Source: JAGTVG01 sp963699805
Lineage (GTDB): Bacteria > Bacteroidota > Bacteroidia > Cytophagales > Cyclobacteriaceae
Length of the DNA: 64,000 nt
Assembly: GCA_963699805.1 (NCBI GenBank)
Contig: CAVOVH010000002.1
Span: forward strand, 62,001 to 126,000
Reading direction: 5' to 3'
Shown: positions 1 through 9,228 of the stretch, piece by piece
Layout of the letters: each line of letters opens with the position of its first letter
Numbering within the stretch: position 1 is the stretch's first letter
Position numbers and translations under genes: made by a program
Notes under the pieces: generated by a model
Seen by the model: only the letters and a program-made list of their open reading frames with translations
Database searches by the model: none
What the model was told of the DNA's origin: nothing

Positions 1-1373
1 GGGGCACGGACAATGTTTCCGTTCAATGGAACCACCTGTTTGGAGAGAACCTCGTGGGAAATTTTACCGGCGCCTACAGCAATTTCAGATATGGCGTTGA
101 AAGTAAAGCAAGTAACATGGGATATCAATGGAAGGCCGGAATCGAATACCGGAATCTGAAAGCAGATTTTATCTGGCTCTATCCGGAAGGGCATCAGTTG
201 GGTTTCGGGGGAAGTTTTATCAATTATATCTTTAATTCGGGTGATTTGATCCCTGAAAAGAATTCTTCTGTGAATCCCATCGCTTTACAGAACGACCAAT
301 CCTATGAATCGGCACTCTATATGGAGGATGAGTGGAGATTGTCCGAAAAACTTTCCCTGATGGCGGGCCTGCGGTTTTCTAATTACCAGACAATCGGACC
401 GTCTACCGTCAATATTTATGCAGAAGGGCAGCCCCTGAAATCATCCACGTTGATCGATGTAAAGACCTTTTCCGGCGGTGAGGTGATCAAATCCTATTCC
501 GGCTGGGAGCCCAGGCTGGCATTGAGGATCGGACTTCCCAGGAACAGCTCGGTAAAATTATCCTATAACCGGATGTACCAGTACATCCACCTGATCTCCA
601 ATACCACGGCTGTTACACCCATCGATATCTGGCATCCCAGTAATTTATACATCCGTCCACAATACAGCGATCAGTATTCCCTCGGGTATTTCAGGAATTT
701 TGTGGAGAATACGATTGAAACATCGGTAGAAGTCTTTTATAAGGATATATTCAATATCGTGGATTATAAGGATGGGGCTGAGCTCCTCTTGAATGAAAAT
801 ATTGAAGAGGAATTGCTACAGGGACGTGGCAGGGCTTATGGGCTAGAATTCCTGTTGAGGAAAAAGCTTGGGCGGTTAACCGGCTGGGTTGGGTATACCT
901 ACTCAAGAACTGAAAAGAAGATCGACGGACCTTTTGAGGAAGAGACCATTAATTTCGGAGAATACTATCCGGCCAATGTCGACCGTCCCCATGACCTGTC
1001 GATCACTGCTTTTTATAAATTCACCAGAAGATGGTCGATGTCGGCCAATTTTGTGTTCATGTCGGGCCGGCCAGGCACCTTCCCGGAATCCAAATATATT
1101 GTCGACCGCTTCACGGTAGCTGGTTATGGGGAAAGAAATCAGAGCCGGATCCCGGATTATCACCGGTTGGATCTCTCTTTCACCCTTGATGGCAATTTAA
1201 GGAAAAACAAAAAATGGAATGGCAGCTGGACTTTCTCTGTTTATAATGTTTACAGCAGGAACAATGCGTATTCGGTATATTTCAAAGCCGTGAACCGGGC
1301 GGTTCCACAGGCGTATAAACTGTCGGTACTGGGTGCAGCCTTTCCGGCCATTACTTATAATTTTAATTTTTAA
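1..1373 (+). CDS. TonB-dependent outer-membrane receptor, C-terminal part (5' end outside window)
   Basis: The reading frame is open from base 3 leftwards beyond the window, so only the C-terminal part of about 456 residues is present. It shows repeated amphipathic, aromatic-rich beta strands, a 'GWEPRLALRIGL' strand typical of SusC/FecA-type barrels, and ends in a terminal phenylalanine (ITYNFNF), the usual outer-membrane insertion signal. Such receptors import ligands across the outer membrane using TonB energy. A DUF4249 lipoprotein gene follows after 9 bp, a pairing common in Bacteroidota. The plug and any carboxypeptidase-like N-terminal domain are not visible, so the substrate cannot be inferred. 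Confidence 0.88.
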   Translation, partial: GTDNVSVQWNHLFGENLVGNFTGAYSNFRYGVESKASNMGYQWKAGIEYRNLKADFIWLYPEGHQLGFGGSFINYIFNSGDLIPEKNSSVNPIALQNDQSYESALYMEDEWRLSEKLSLMAGLRFSNYQTIGPSTVNIYAEGQPLKSSTLIDVKTFSGGEVIKSYSGWEPRLALRIGLPRNSSVKLSYNRMYQYIHLISNTTAVTPIDIWHPSNLYIRPQYSDQYSLGYFRNFVENTIETSVEVFYKDIFNIVDYKDGAELLLNENIEEELLQGRGRAYGLEFLLRKKLGRLTGWVGYTYSRTEKKIDGPFEEETINFGEYYPANVDRPHDLSITAFYKFTRRWSMSANFVFMSGRPGTFPESKYIVDRFTVAGYGERNQSRIPDYHRLDLSFTLDGNLRKNKKWNGSWTFSVYNVYSRNNAYSVYFKAVNRAVPQAYKLSVLGAAFPAITYNFNF

Positions 1374-1382
1374 GCTGTTGAT

Positions 1383-2405
1383 ATGAAGTCGGGGATAAAT
1401 TTAATGAAGTTGCTGATGATGGTCCTGATCCTCCAGGCAGGATGCGAGACTCCCATTGAAATCGAATATGCATTACCGGAACCCGAGGTGGTAGTGGATG
1501 GATTGATCACTGACCAACCGGGGCCCTATGAGGTCAGGCTCACCTATACGGCTGCCTATGCACTGAATGCGGATGGAAATAACCGGCCTGTGACAGGAGC
1601 CCAGGTGATCATCGAGGATGATGCAGGAAATGCGGAATTGCTTACTGAATATAATCCTGGTATTTATGTGACTTCAATAGGGGGCATCCAGGGGGTCGTC
1701 GGCCGTACTTATGTTATCAGGATCTCTCTAATGAATGGAAAAGTGATTGAATCCTATCCTGAAAAGTTACTTCCAGTTCCCCCGATCGATAGTATCTATT
1801 ACGAATTTCAGCCCTTTTCACCCAATGAGATCCAGGGGCACCGGATCTATGCGGTGATCGATGACCCCGGCGAAACCTTGAATTATTACCGATGGAAATG
1901 GCAGGGATTTTATATTTTTTATATGTCCGATGAAATGTATAATGTAATCGCCTGTTTCAAGAAAGAATTTGACATCAATAAGATCAATATCAACTCCGAT
2001 CATTACATCGATGGCAACGTTTTCCATCAACCCATTGCTTTGATTGAGCATTTTGCCAATGATTATTATCTGATCCATGTTTTTCAGCAGTCCCTTACGG
2101 GGGATGCTTATCAATTCTGGGACCAGGTGAATGAACAAGGGACCCAGGTGGGCAGTATCTTTGATCAGATCCCATCCAAGATCAAAGGGAATTGTTACTA
2201 TGTGGGTGATCTGAACGAAAGTGTGTACGGATATTTCGGGGCTTCATCCATTATTCAAAAAAACCTGATGATGAAATTCCGGCCCGGGGTCAAGCCTTAT
2301 TATCCCCGGGAATATGGTTTCCATCCCTGTTCCTACTTTCCCAACAGTTTCGATTTCGATCCCAGCTATCCATCCTCCTGGCCGGAAGGATGGGAGTTTT
2401 TTTGA
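1383..2405 (+). CDS. DUF4249-type lipoprotein partner of the TonB receptor
   Basis: This 340-residue protein starts with a basic, hydrophobic leader and a lipobox (LQAGC, cysteine near residue 21), so it should be a lipidated envelope protein. The segment after the cysteine (EPEVVVDGLITDQPGPYEV) matches the N-terminal pattern of the DUF4249 family, a beta-sandwich plus larger C-terminal region found next to TonB receptors. It lies 9 bp after the receptor and is very probably co-transcribed. By analogy with SusD it may help bind or present the ligand, but no biochemical role is established for the family. The stop codon lies just before a GC-rich tandem repeat. Confidence 0.82.
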   Translation: MKSGINLMKLLMMVLILQAGCETPIEIEYALPEPEVVVDGLITDQPGPYEVRLTYTAAYALNADGNNRPVTGAQVIIEDDAGNAELLTEYNPGIYVTSIGGIQGVVGRTYVIRISLMNGKVIESYPEKLLPVPPIDSIYYEFQPFSPNEIQGHRIYAVIDDPGETLNYYRWKWQGFYIFYMSDEMYNVIACFKKEFDINKININSDHYIDGNVFHQPIALIEHFANDYYLIHVFQQSLTGDAYQFWDQVNEQGTQVGSIFDQIPSKIKGNCYYVGDLNESVYGYFGASSIIQKNLMMKFRPGVKPYYPREYGFHPCSYFPNSFDFDPSYPSSWPEGWEFF

Positions 2406-2418
2406 GGTGGGGATGGGG

Positions 2419-2569
2419 AGATGTGGAGATGTGGAGATGTGGAGACGTGGAGATGTGGAGATGTGGAGATGTGGAGACGTGGAGACGTGGAGATGTGGAG
2501 ACGGGGAGACGCGGGGGATGCGGGGGACGCGGGGGATGCGGGGGACGCGGGGGACGGGGGGACGGGGAC
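2419..2569 (+). repeat. Tandem repeat, 8-bp AGATGTGG units passing into 9-bp GGGAYGCGG units
   Basis: Twelve consecutive 8-bp units (AGATGTGG or AGACGTGG, the last two AGACGGGG and AGACGCGG) run from 2419 to 2514. Four or five 9-bp units (GGGATGCGG/GGGACGCGG) follow to about 2559, then a G-rich tail. The next bases are a short TCAC/CACT run (TCACTCACTCACTCATT, from about 2580). The change in unit length and sequence suggests growth by slippage. Open frames through the repeat exist only because the units lack stops. It separates the DUF4249 gene from the convergent P-type ATPase. Confidence 0.9.
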
Positions 2570-2659
2570 AAATCACCCATTCACTCACTCACTCATTAAT
2601 ATGAGTTATTTCTATGCATTTGAATTGTTGCTTGGTTCCGGAACAATTTCGCAGCGCAA

Positions 2660-5417
2660 TTAGGCCATGTGCAAATTGGCCAGTATCTTTTCGATTTCTG
2701 ACTCTATCCAGACAATGCTGCTGATGGCAATACAGGCCAGCAATTCGGTGAATGAAAGGGGATCGGTGGTTAGAAATACCTGCAAGAAGGGAAGATAAAT
2801 GGCGGACATCTGCATACCGAGTACCAGGAGGATGAGGACGATGATGGGAATATTGGAAAAAAAGCCTGACTTGAAAAGGGAATCCTTGAAGGATCGTGTG
2901 GCAAGTGCCTGCCACATCTGGGCAAAAGCGATCCCGCTGAACATCATCGTCTGCCAGTGCGCGTCCTGATTTGACCAGGAATAAATGCCTATGGCGATGG
3001 AGATCATGCCGATGATAATCCCGGTCCTTAATATTTGCCCACCGATGCCTTCACTGAAAATATTAGACCTGGCCGGGATGGGAGGTCTTTTCATGGTGGA
3101 TGTTTCGGCCGGTTCGACACCCAGACCCACACCCAGCAGTCCATCGGTGAGGAGGTTCAACCATAAGAGCTGAAGGGGTAGTAAGGGGATGGTAATGGGT
3201 TCAAGGGGGATTCCGAAATTGATCATCGTGATGAGTGGAACAAATACCATGACCAGCACTTTACCCAGGTTCCCCGCGATGGAAAATTTGACGAATTTCC
3301 GGATGTTATCATAGATCACCCTGCCCTCTTCCACGGCGGCTACGATGGTGGCAAAGTTATCATCCCGGAGCACCATGTCGGAGGCCTCCTTCGAAACATC
3401 AGTCCCGGTGATGCCCATGGCCACTCCGATATCTGCCTGCTTCAAGGCGGGGGCATCATTCACGCCATCACCCGTCATGGCCACGATATGTCCGTTCTGC
3501 TGGAATGCCTGGACAATGCGCAATTTATGTTCCGGAGAGACCCTGGCATAAACCGATACCTCTTCCACCTTCTTTCTCAATTCATTTTCCGACAATTTGG
3601 CCAGTTCACTGCCGGTTATATAATGATCTCCCTGGTCTATATTCAGTTTTTTTGCGATATAATTGGCGGTAAGGGGATGGTCGCCCGTGATCATGATCGG
3701 ACGGATCCCGGCTCTTTTACATTTCTCAACCGCCAGCTTCACCTCTTCCCTGGGTGGGTCGATCATTCCGATGAGGCCCAGCAGGGTGAGATCCTCTTCC
3801 ATCTTTTCCGGCACAGGCGCTTTCTGATAGGTCCGGAAAGCCACCGCCAGCACACGGATCCCTTTTGAAGCAAATTCAGTATTTTTCCTGGAAAGGTCCT
3901 CTTTGATCTCATCCGTGATGGGGACGACCTTCTGATTGTGAACAACATGGCTCGAAAGTTCCACTATTCCATCAAATGATCCTTTGGTGAAGGAGATCAT
4001 TTTCGGATTCGATCTGTTCGCACCATGAAAGATCCTGAGTTTTTCCCGGTTGCCTGATTCAGGGAATTCATGGAGTGTGGTCATACGTTTACGGTCGGAA
4101 TCGAACGGTAGTTCACTGATCCGGGTGAGGACCGATTCAAATTCTTTTTTGTTGAGATTGAATTTACCTGCAGCCACAACGATCGCCTTTTCTGTCGGAT
4201 CGCCGATCAGACCGGATTCATTTTTCAGATTCCCATTGGCCAGCGTGGCATCGTTACATAAGGCCCCTGAAAGCAGAATGGGTCTAATCAGCGGATTGAT
4301 ATGCCCGGAATCTTCCGTTTTATCAACTGGATCAAGATATTCCAGGGGGATGATCTCCTCGGAGGTGGCCAGGAAAGTTACGGTCATCTTATTCTGGGTC
4401 AGCGTACCCGTTTTATCGGCGCAAATATCCGTGACAGATCCAAGGGTTTCGACAGCCGGTAGTTTTCTGATCAGGGCATTTCTGGCCAGCATTCGCCTGG
4501 CCCCGATTGCCAGGGTCACGGTGACCACGGCGGGTAATCCTTCAGGTACGATGGCCACGGCCACACTGATGGCGACGAGGAACATATCTCCGAAGGATTC
4601 ACCGGATAAAACACCAAAAAGTGCAATCAGAAAAGCAATGATCCCACCGGCTATGGCCAGGATCTTTCCAACATTATCGAGCCGTTTCTGAAGGGGTGTC
4701 TGCTCCGATTTGACTTCCTGCAACAGGGTGGCAATGGATCCCAGCTCCGTATTCATACCCGTAGCGGTAACGAGGGCGGTACCCCGTCCCTGCGTAACAA
4801 TCGTCCCCATATAGAGCATATTTAGACGATCACCCAGCGGGATGTCTTCTGATTCCAATTTGTCAGTCTGTTTAAATACGGCCTCCGATTCTCCTGTCAG
4901 GGTAGATTCCTGAACCTTGAGATTATGGGATTCCAGCAAACGGCAATCGGCCGGGACGATGTTTCCGTTCTCCACGACCACCAGATCCCCCGGAACGATT
5001 TCGGAAGAGGAAATTTCCGTAAGGTTACCATCACCGGATCACCCGGACCAGGGGTTTTGCCAGTCTTTTCAGGGCAGCCATGGCTTTTTCTGCCCGGTAT
5101 TCCTGTACAAAACCGAGTATGGCAAACAAGACCACAATGGCAAGGATGGAAATGGCTTCCAACCAGTGTTGCAGGAACATGGAAACGATGGCCGCGATGA
5201 TCAGGATCAGTACCATCGTGGCAGTGAACTGCTCCCACAATATCCTTCCTATGCTTCTTCTTTTCTGCTCAATCAGCTCGTTGGTCCCGTGTTTCTTTAG
5301 TCTTATTTTAGCTTCTTCTTCAGTAAGACCTTCCTTTCTTGAAGTGCCAAAGTCGGATATTGCTTGTTGCGTAGATAAATGATGCCAGTATTTTTTATCG
5401 TTTTTTTCCGATTGCAT
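2660..5417 (-). pseudogene. Calcium-type (P2) cation-transporting P-type ATPase, interrupted by a single-base frameshift
   Basis: The N-terminal 128 residues (5417 down to 5034) read into a TGA. Skipping one base at 5033 restores a continuous protein of about 918 residues, the normal length for a P2-type ATPase. Visible motifs in the corrected protein are TGES (about 174-177), PEGLP in the ion-binding M4 helix (291-295), the phosphorylated aspartate in DKTGT (about 334), ITGDHP and TGDGVNDAP in the hydrolase domain, and several C-terminal membrane helices. PEGLP and the cation-ATPase N-terminal domain point to Ca2+ export from the cytoplasm. All motifs are intact, so this may be a sequencing error rather than decay. 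The frameshift is not in a homopolymer (CCGGTGATGG). Confidence 0.88.
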
Positions 5418-5607
5418 GTATACAGAACAGTGTGTTCGATCACACGATGTTATCCAATTATCAATTTTAAGACAATAAGGTAACCCATTTTATCATTTAT
5501 TTTTTTCTGTTAAAGATTTAAAATGATGAATGATAAATGAATACCCCGTCCGGTACAGGATCAAAACTAATAAAATGAATGATGTATTTTCCAGTAGGGT
5601 TAGAATT

Positions 5608-6309
5608 TTATCGAAATAAATTATTTTTTATGCCATTCCTTTTCAGATATTCCAGGGCAGGATCCTCACCCCTGGCCGTACGGATCAATATCCTGTCATC
5701 GGTTAGATTATCACCCAGTCTGATCAGGGTTTTTTCTTCTCCATTTCCGGTATGTGACAATACGATACGTTCCCTGGGACTTCTATCTGTATCAGCATTG
5801 AAGACCATGAAGGCATGATCGGGTTCAGTCACCATCACGATCCCTTCGCCCGCTGGATAATTAAGACCCAGTACCATGGAATTCAAAGAATCGAGGATGC
5901 CAAAACTTCCGCGCTCATTTCCCAGCTGATCGTTGACCAGGAAACCCCAGCCCGCATCGATCCGGCTGTAAAGCTCACCATTCACCTGAAGAGACCCTTG
6001 ACTTCCCATAAATAGACGGTCGTTGCCATGAACATCCATCCACAGCAGGCCCTCCAGCCCATCCGTTCTTTTTCGCTGTTCGGAGTAGGGAACAGGGTAC
6101 CCCATCAGCATGACATCCCTGCCGTTTTCATCTTGCAGGATCAAACCCCTGGTTCTGATCAAGTCAACAGATAATTGATCCTTCTGCCGGACAGTGATGT
6201 ACTGATAAGCCAGCACGATAAACATCATGATCAGGAAAATGACGAGGTATTTGGTCGATTTCAGCTCATTTTCAAGCTTGAGGATCCGTTTGATGAGTTC
6301 TTCTTCCAT
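5608..6309 (-). CDS. Hypothetical membrane-anchored protein
   Basis: This 233-residue protein has a short charged, coiled-coil-like start, one transmembrane helix at about residues 20-40, and a soluble remainder presumably outside the cytoplasm. The soluble part has repeated strand-turn motifs of the type LILQDENGRD, LLWMDVHGND and FLVNDQLGNE, which suggests a beta-rich repeat fold. I do not recognise a named family. It is 52 bp downstream of the methyltransferase-like gene on the same strand and might share its transcript. No catalytic motif is evident. Confidence 0.65.
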   Translation of the reverse strand: MEEELIKRILKLENELKSTKYLVIFLIMMFIVLAYQYITVRQKDQLSVDLIRTRGLILQDENGRDVMLMGYPVPYSEQRKRTDGLEGLLWMDVHGNDRLFMGSQGSLQVNGELYSRIDAGWGFLVNDQLGNERGSFGILDSLNSMVLGLNYPAGEGIVMVTEPDHAFMVFNADTDRSPRERIVLSHTGNGEEKTLIRLGDNLTDDRILIRTARGEDPALEYLKRNGIKNNLFR

Positions 6310-6361
6310 GGGGACATTCGTTGAATTTAAAATTTCAATAACCTTTTTACCGGGAATACCT

Positions 6362-7231
6362 TCATTTCCGGATCCTGGGAATCAGCACAGGTACCTTTTT
6401 TATGTATTCATCATACTGGTTTTTGTTCTTGATCAACCGTTTTTCCATCATGGGGATGCTGATAAACTTGAATAGAATAAACATCGATATGAAACCGATC
6501 CCGGTCCAGAGATTGGAATATACATTTGAATTCAGGGCGATCATGAACAATCCCAGCCAGAATAAAATTTCCCCAAGATAGTTGGGATGGCGGCTGATGG
6601 ACCATAATCCCCGGTCCATATTCATTCCCTTGATGCGATTATACCTGTTGAATTGCCTTAATTGTTCATCCGCGGTATATTCGATCAGAACCGCCGAAAG
6701 GGAGACTATTGCACCCAGAATGTCCACGATGCCCAGGGGGGCATTGTTTGCAACGGCCGGCAGCACGGGTAGCATACCCAGGAAAACGATCAGTGTGGGA
6801 AAAAGATGGATGCCCAGAAAACTCACCAGCCAGTATAATTTCCCTGAATCTTCCTTCAGTTTTTTATATCTCCAATCCTCGTGTTCAAGATTTGACCAGG
6901 ATTTGATCCAGTTGATGGTGAGACGCAGGCTCCAGAAAGCGATGACCGTAATCACCAGAAATTGACGTAAATCATTCCCTTGAGGGGCAATTGAGATCCA
7001 GTAAAAGGCGATGGGAACAGGGATCACACTCCAGTACGGATCATACATGGATGAGTTTTTAAAAATAAAGCTGGAGATAAAGACAACCAGGGTAGCTACA
7101 ATATCCGCGGCCAACATTTCAAGGTATGGGTTCTCCAGATTTAAAAAGTCTATTGTATATTTACCAGCAAGAATGGCGAAGGAATAGACGATGATGATCA
7201 TTAAATATGAAAAAAAGGTATTACTTCTCAT
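6362..7231 (-). CDS. DUF1295 / steroid 5-alpha-reductase-like integral membrane protein
   Basis: The 289-residue protein has about seven hydrophobic helices and the C-terminal signature WSISRHPNYLGE followed by a membrane helix, shared by the steroid 5-alpha-reductase C-terminal domain, DUF1295 and isoprenylcysteine methyltransferase families. It also has the DUF1295 features 'YDPYWSVIP' near residues 63-71 and 'HEDWRY' in the middle. These proteins reduce or methylate lipid-like substrates in the membrane, using NADPH or S-adenosylmethionine, but the substrate here is unknown. It lies divergent from the sulfotransferase gene across an AT-rich gap of about 80 bp. Confidence 0.8.
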   Translation of the reverse strand: MRSNTFFSYLMIIIVYSFAILAGKYTIDFLNLENPYLEMLAADIVATLVVFISSFIFKNSSMYDPYWSVIPVPIAFYWISIAPQGNDLRQFLVITVIAFWSLRLTINWIKSWSNLEHEDWRYKKLKEDSGKLYWLVSFLGIHLFPTLIVFLGMLPVLPAVANNAPLGIVDILGAIVSLSAVLIEYTADEQLRQFNRYNRIKGMNMDRGLWSISRHPNYLGEILFWLGLFMIALNSNVYSNLWTGIGFISMFILFKFISIPMMEKRLIKNKNQYDEYIKKVPVLIPRIRK

Positions 7232-7312
7232 TCCGGTATGAATTGTGAAATTTTATATTTGAATTAATAGTTATAATATCGAGGGTCAAAAATAATATTT
7301 TTTTAATTAACC

Positions 7313-8458
7313 ATGGCCAAATTTAAATTGCCCCCTATATCTCCATTATTGGGGAGTTCGTTATCTACCTATTTTAAAACACTTGCATACGGGAGGATAA
7401 CACCCAGGCATTATTTAAAAATGGTACTTACTTTTCTAATTATCCTGGTGTCGACCCCATTCCGGTGGTACGAGGAGCTGTATTATTATTTTTTTGTAAG
7501 GCATGGTCAAAAAACAAAAGATCCAGTCTTTATCATCGGCCACTGGAGAAGCGGCACCACCTATCTACATCATATACTCGGGGAGGATCAACAGATGGGA
7601 TATGTAACGACTTACCAAACAGTTTTCCCCCATTATCTCTATTCAAAATTCCTTTTCCTGCCCTTCATGGAATCCCAGATGCCGGAAAAGAGGCCGGGAG
7701 ACAATGTTCGCCTGATCGCAAAGAATCCCCAGGAAGATGAATTTGCGCTCAGCAATATAAATCCATATACCTATTATCAGTTCATGTATTTTCCGGAGCA
7801 ATATCAATCATTCTATGACCGGTTCATTCGTTTTAAAGATACCCCCCATGTACTCAAAAAATGGAAAGCCGATTACCGGAAAATGATCAGGAAAGCCTGC
7901 TATAATACAAACGGGAACATCCCAGTGCTGAAAAATCCCTGCAATACCGGCAGGATCAAAATACTGCTGGAAATGTACCCCAATGCAAAATTTGTGCATA
8001 TTGTCCGGAATCCCATTGTCGTTTTTCTTTCTTCCAGGAAATTTTTTGTCGAACTCCTGCCTACCCTCTGGTTCCATCCGGTGGATAAAAAATTCATAGA
8101 GGATATGATACTGGATGTTTATGAATGGATGGTCAGGGATCTGCTCGAAATTAAAAAACTGATCCCTGAGGGTAACTACATCGAGGTCAGGTTTGAGGAA
8201 TTTGAAGAAGATCCGATCCGTCATCTTGAAATACTTTATGAGCAATTGGGAATCCCAAATTTTGAAGAGGCCAGGCCAGAATTTGAAAAATACGTAAAAA
8301 AAATGTCGGGTTACCGGAAGAATAAATATGAAGTGATTGAAGAGGGAATCATAGAAAAAATATATGACCGGTGGGGATTTGCCATGGATTTATGGGATTA
8401 TAAAATACCGGGATTCTTGGAGATCAGAAAAAAAGAAGCTGTTCCTGAAAAACAGTGA
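7313..8458 (+). CDS. Sulfotransferase family protein
   Basis: The 381-residue protein carries the PAPS-binding 5'-phosphosulfate loop 'GHWRSGTTYLHH' (about residues 76-87) and the 3'-phosphate-binding motif 'FVHIVRNP' with a following serine-rich stretch (about 225-240). It should transfer sulfate from PAPS to an acceptor hydroxyl, but the acceptor (glycan, lipid or small molecule) cannot be told. A hydrophobic segment near residues 36-50 may associate it with the membrane. The ATG at 7313 follows an A/T-rich leader. Its last codons overlap a strong inverted repeat that terminates the opposing gene. Confidence 0.85.
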   Translation: MAKFKLPPISPLLGSSLSTYFKTLAYGRITPRHYLKMVLTFLIILVSTPFRWYEELYYYFFVRHGQKTKDPVFIIGHWRSGTTYLHHILGEDQQMGYVTTYQTVFPHYLYSKFLFLPFMESQMPEKRPGDNVRLIAKNPQEDEFALSNINPYTYYQFMYFPEQYQSFYDRFIRFKDTPHVLKKWKADYRKMIRKACYNTNGNIPVLKNPCNTGRIKILLEMYPNAKFVHIVRNPIVVFLSSRKFFVELLPTLWFHPVDKKFIEDMILDVYEWMVRDLLEIKKLIPEGNYIEVRFEEFEEDPIRHLEILYEQLGIPNFEEARPEFEKYVKKMSGYRKNKYEVIEEGIIEKIYDRWGFAMDLWDYKIPGFLEIRKKEAVPEKQ

Positions 8459-8466
8459 ACAGCTTC
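8428..8466 (-). terminator. Rho-independent terminator for the minus-strand lipocalin-like gene
   Basis: On the minus strand, perfect 10-bp arms GAAGCTGTTC and GAACAGCTTC flank a 12-base loop and are followed by seven T residues. The hairpin lies 32 bp beyond the stop of the gene at 8498-9079 and sits inside the 3' end of the convergent sulfotransferase coding sequence, spanning its stop codon. The T tract is only on the minus-strand side. Confidence 0.8.
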
Positions 8467-8497
8467 CCAATGATTTATATTTTTAACTCCTCTGGTA

Positions 8498-9079
8498 TCA
8501 GATCTTAACAAAAGTGACTTCAACCGACAGTATGACGGCCAGGGGAGGATCTACACCAGGAGGTAACAGATCAGCGATTGAATCACCCGGTAAAACCATG
8601 GAATTGATGTCTCCTGTGATCGAATTGGAATCACGGGTAATATTGGTTACACTCAATTGAAGATTCTGTGGAAAAGGAGGTGAACTGAGATTCAGGGATA
8701 AGGTAGTCAAGGTAGAATTTTCAGTCCAGGTACCCGCAGCCAATTCATTTGATTCACCACTGCACACCAGGTAAAGTTCGCCGGTATCCCGCAGATCCAC
8801 TGCAGCATTCGCCGGGTTGGTACAGGGAGCAGCGGCCAGAATCCCGCCTGCTGCCAGTTCGGTGACATCGGTTCCAGCAGGGAAGATCGTAATCTCACCA
8901 ATTTTATAATCTTCGATTAATACGACTTTTTGCATCTGGTAGGTTCCAACGAGGGTTTCAGGCTCGGTGGGTTCATCGTCTCCGTTACAGCTGTAGAAAA
9001 CAAAAGCAATTGAAATGGAAAGTACAACGAGGAGGGTAGTGGTTACTGTTCTTTTTAAATATTTTAATTTATTTGTCAT
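8498..9079 (-). CDS. Lipocalin-like lipoprotein
   Basis: A 193-residue protein with a basic start, one hydrophobic segment and a lipobox-type FYSC followed by NGDDE; acidic residues after the cysteine are common in Bacteroidota surface lipoproteins. The mature part starts 'LVGTYQMQKVVLIED', the usual opening of the lipocalin-like/DUF5004-type beta barrels, and has alternating strands with a W near the middle (GTWTENSTLTTLSL). Such proteins are thought to bind small hydrophobic ligands or act as structural lipoproteins, but no ligand can be inferred. It is a single gene with its own strong downstream terminator. Confidence 0.7.
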   Translation of the reverse strand: MTNKLKYLKRTVTTTLLVVLSISIAFVFYSCNGDDEPTEPETLVGTYQMQKVVLIEDYKIGEITIFPAGTDVTELAAGGILAAAPCTNPANAAVDLRDTGELYLVCSGESNELAAGTWTENSTLTTLSLNLSSPPFPQNLQLSVTNITRDSNSITGDINSMVLPGDSIADLLPPGVDPPLAVILSVEVTFVKI

Positions 9080-9228
9080 AACATGGTAAATTAATATTAG
9101 TTTATAATTTTAAGTTTGGACAAATTTGCCATAATAAAATAAAAAAAAATAATTTTTTTTGCTTAAAAATATGTTATTTTCAATTTTTACTTGCGAAAAC
9201 ATTTATTAAGGGACTGATCTTTAACGAA

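Noticed and set aside
2419..2569. Possible CRISPR array
   Set aside because: Units are only 8-9 bp, directly adjacent with no spacers, and no cas gene is near.
2244..2663. Several open frames on both strands across the tandem repeat, with Pro/His/Ser- or Gly/Trp-rich products
   Set aside because: They exist because the 8/9-bp units contain no stops in several frames; the 8-bp period shifts frame every unit and there are no family features.
3488..4691. Long plus-strand open frames inside the P-type ATPase gene
   Set aside because: They are antisense to a strand with clear TGES, PEGLP, DKTGT and TGDGVNDAP motifs.
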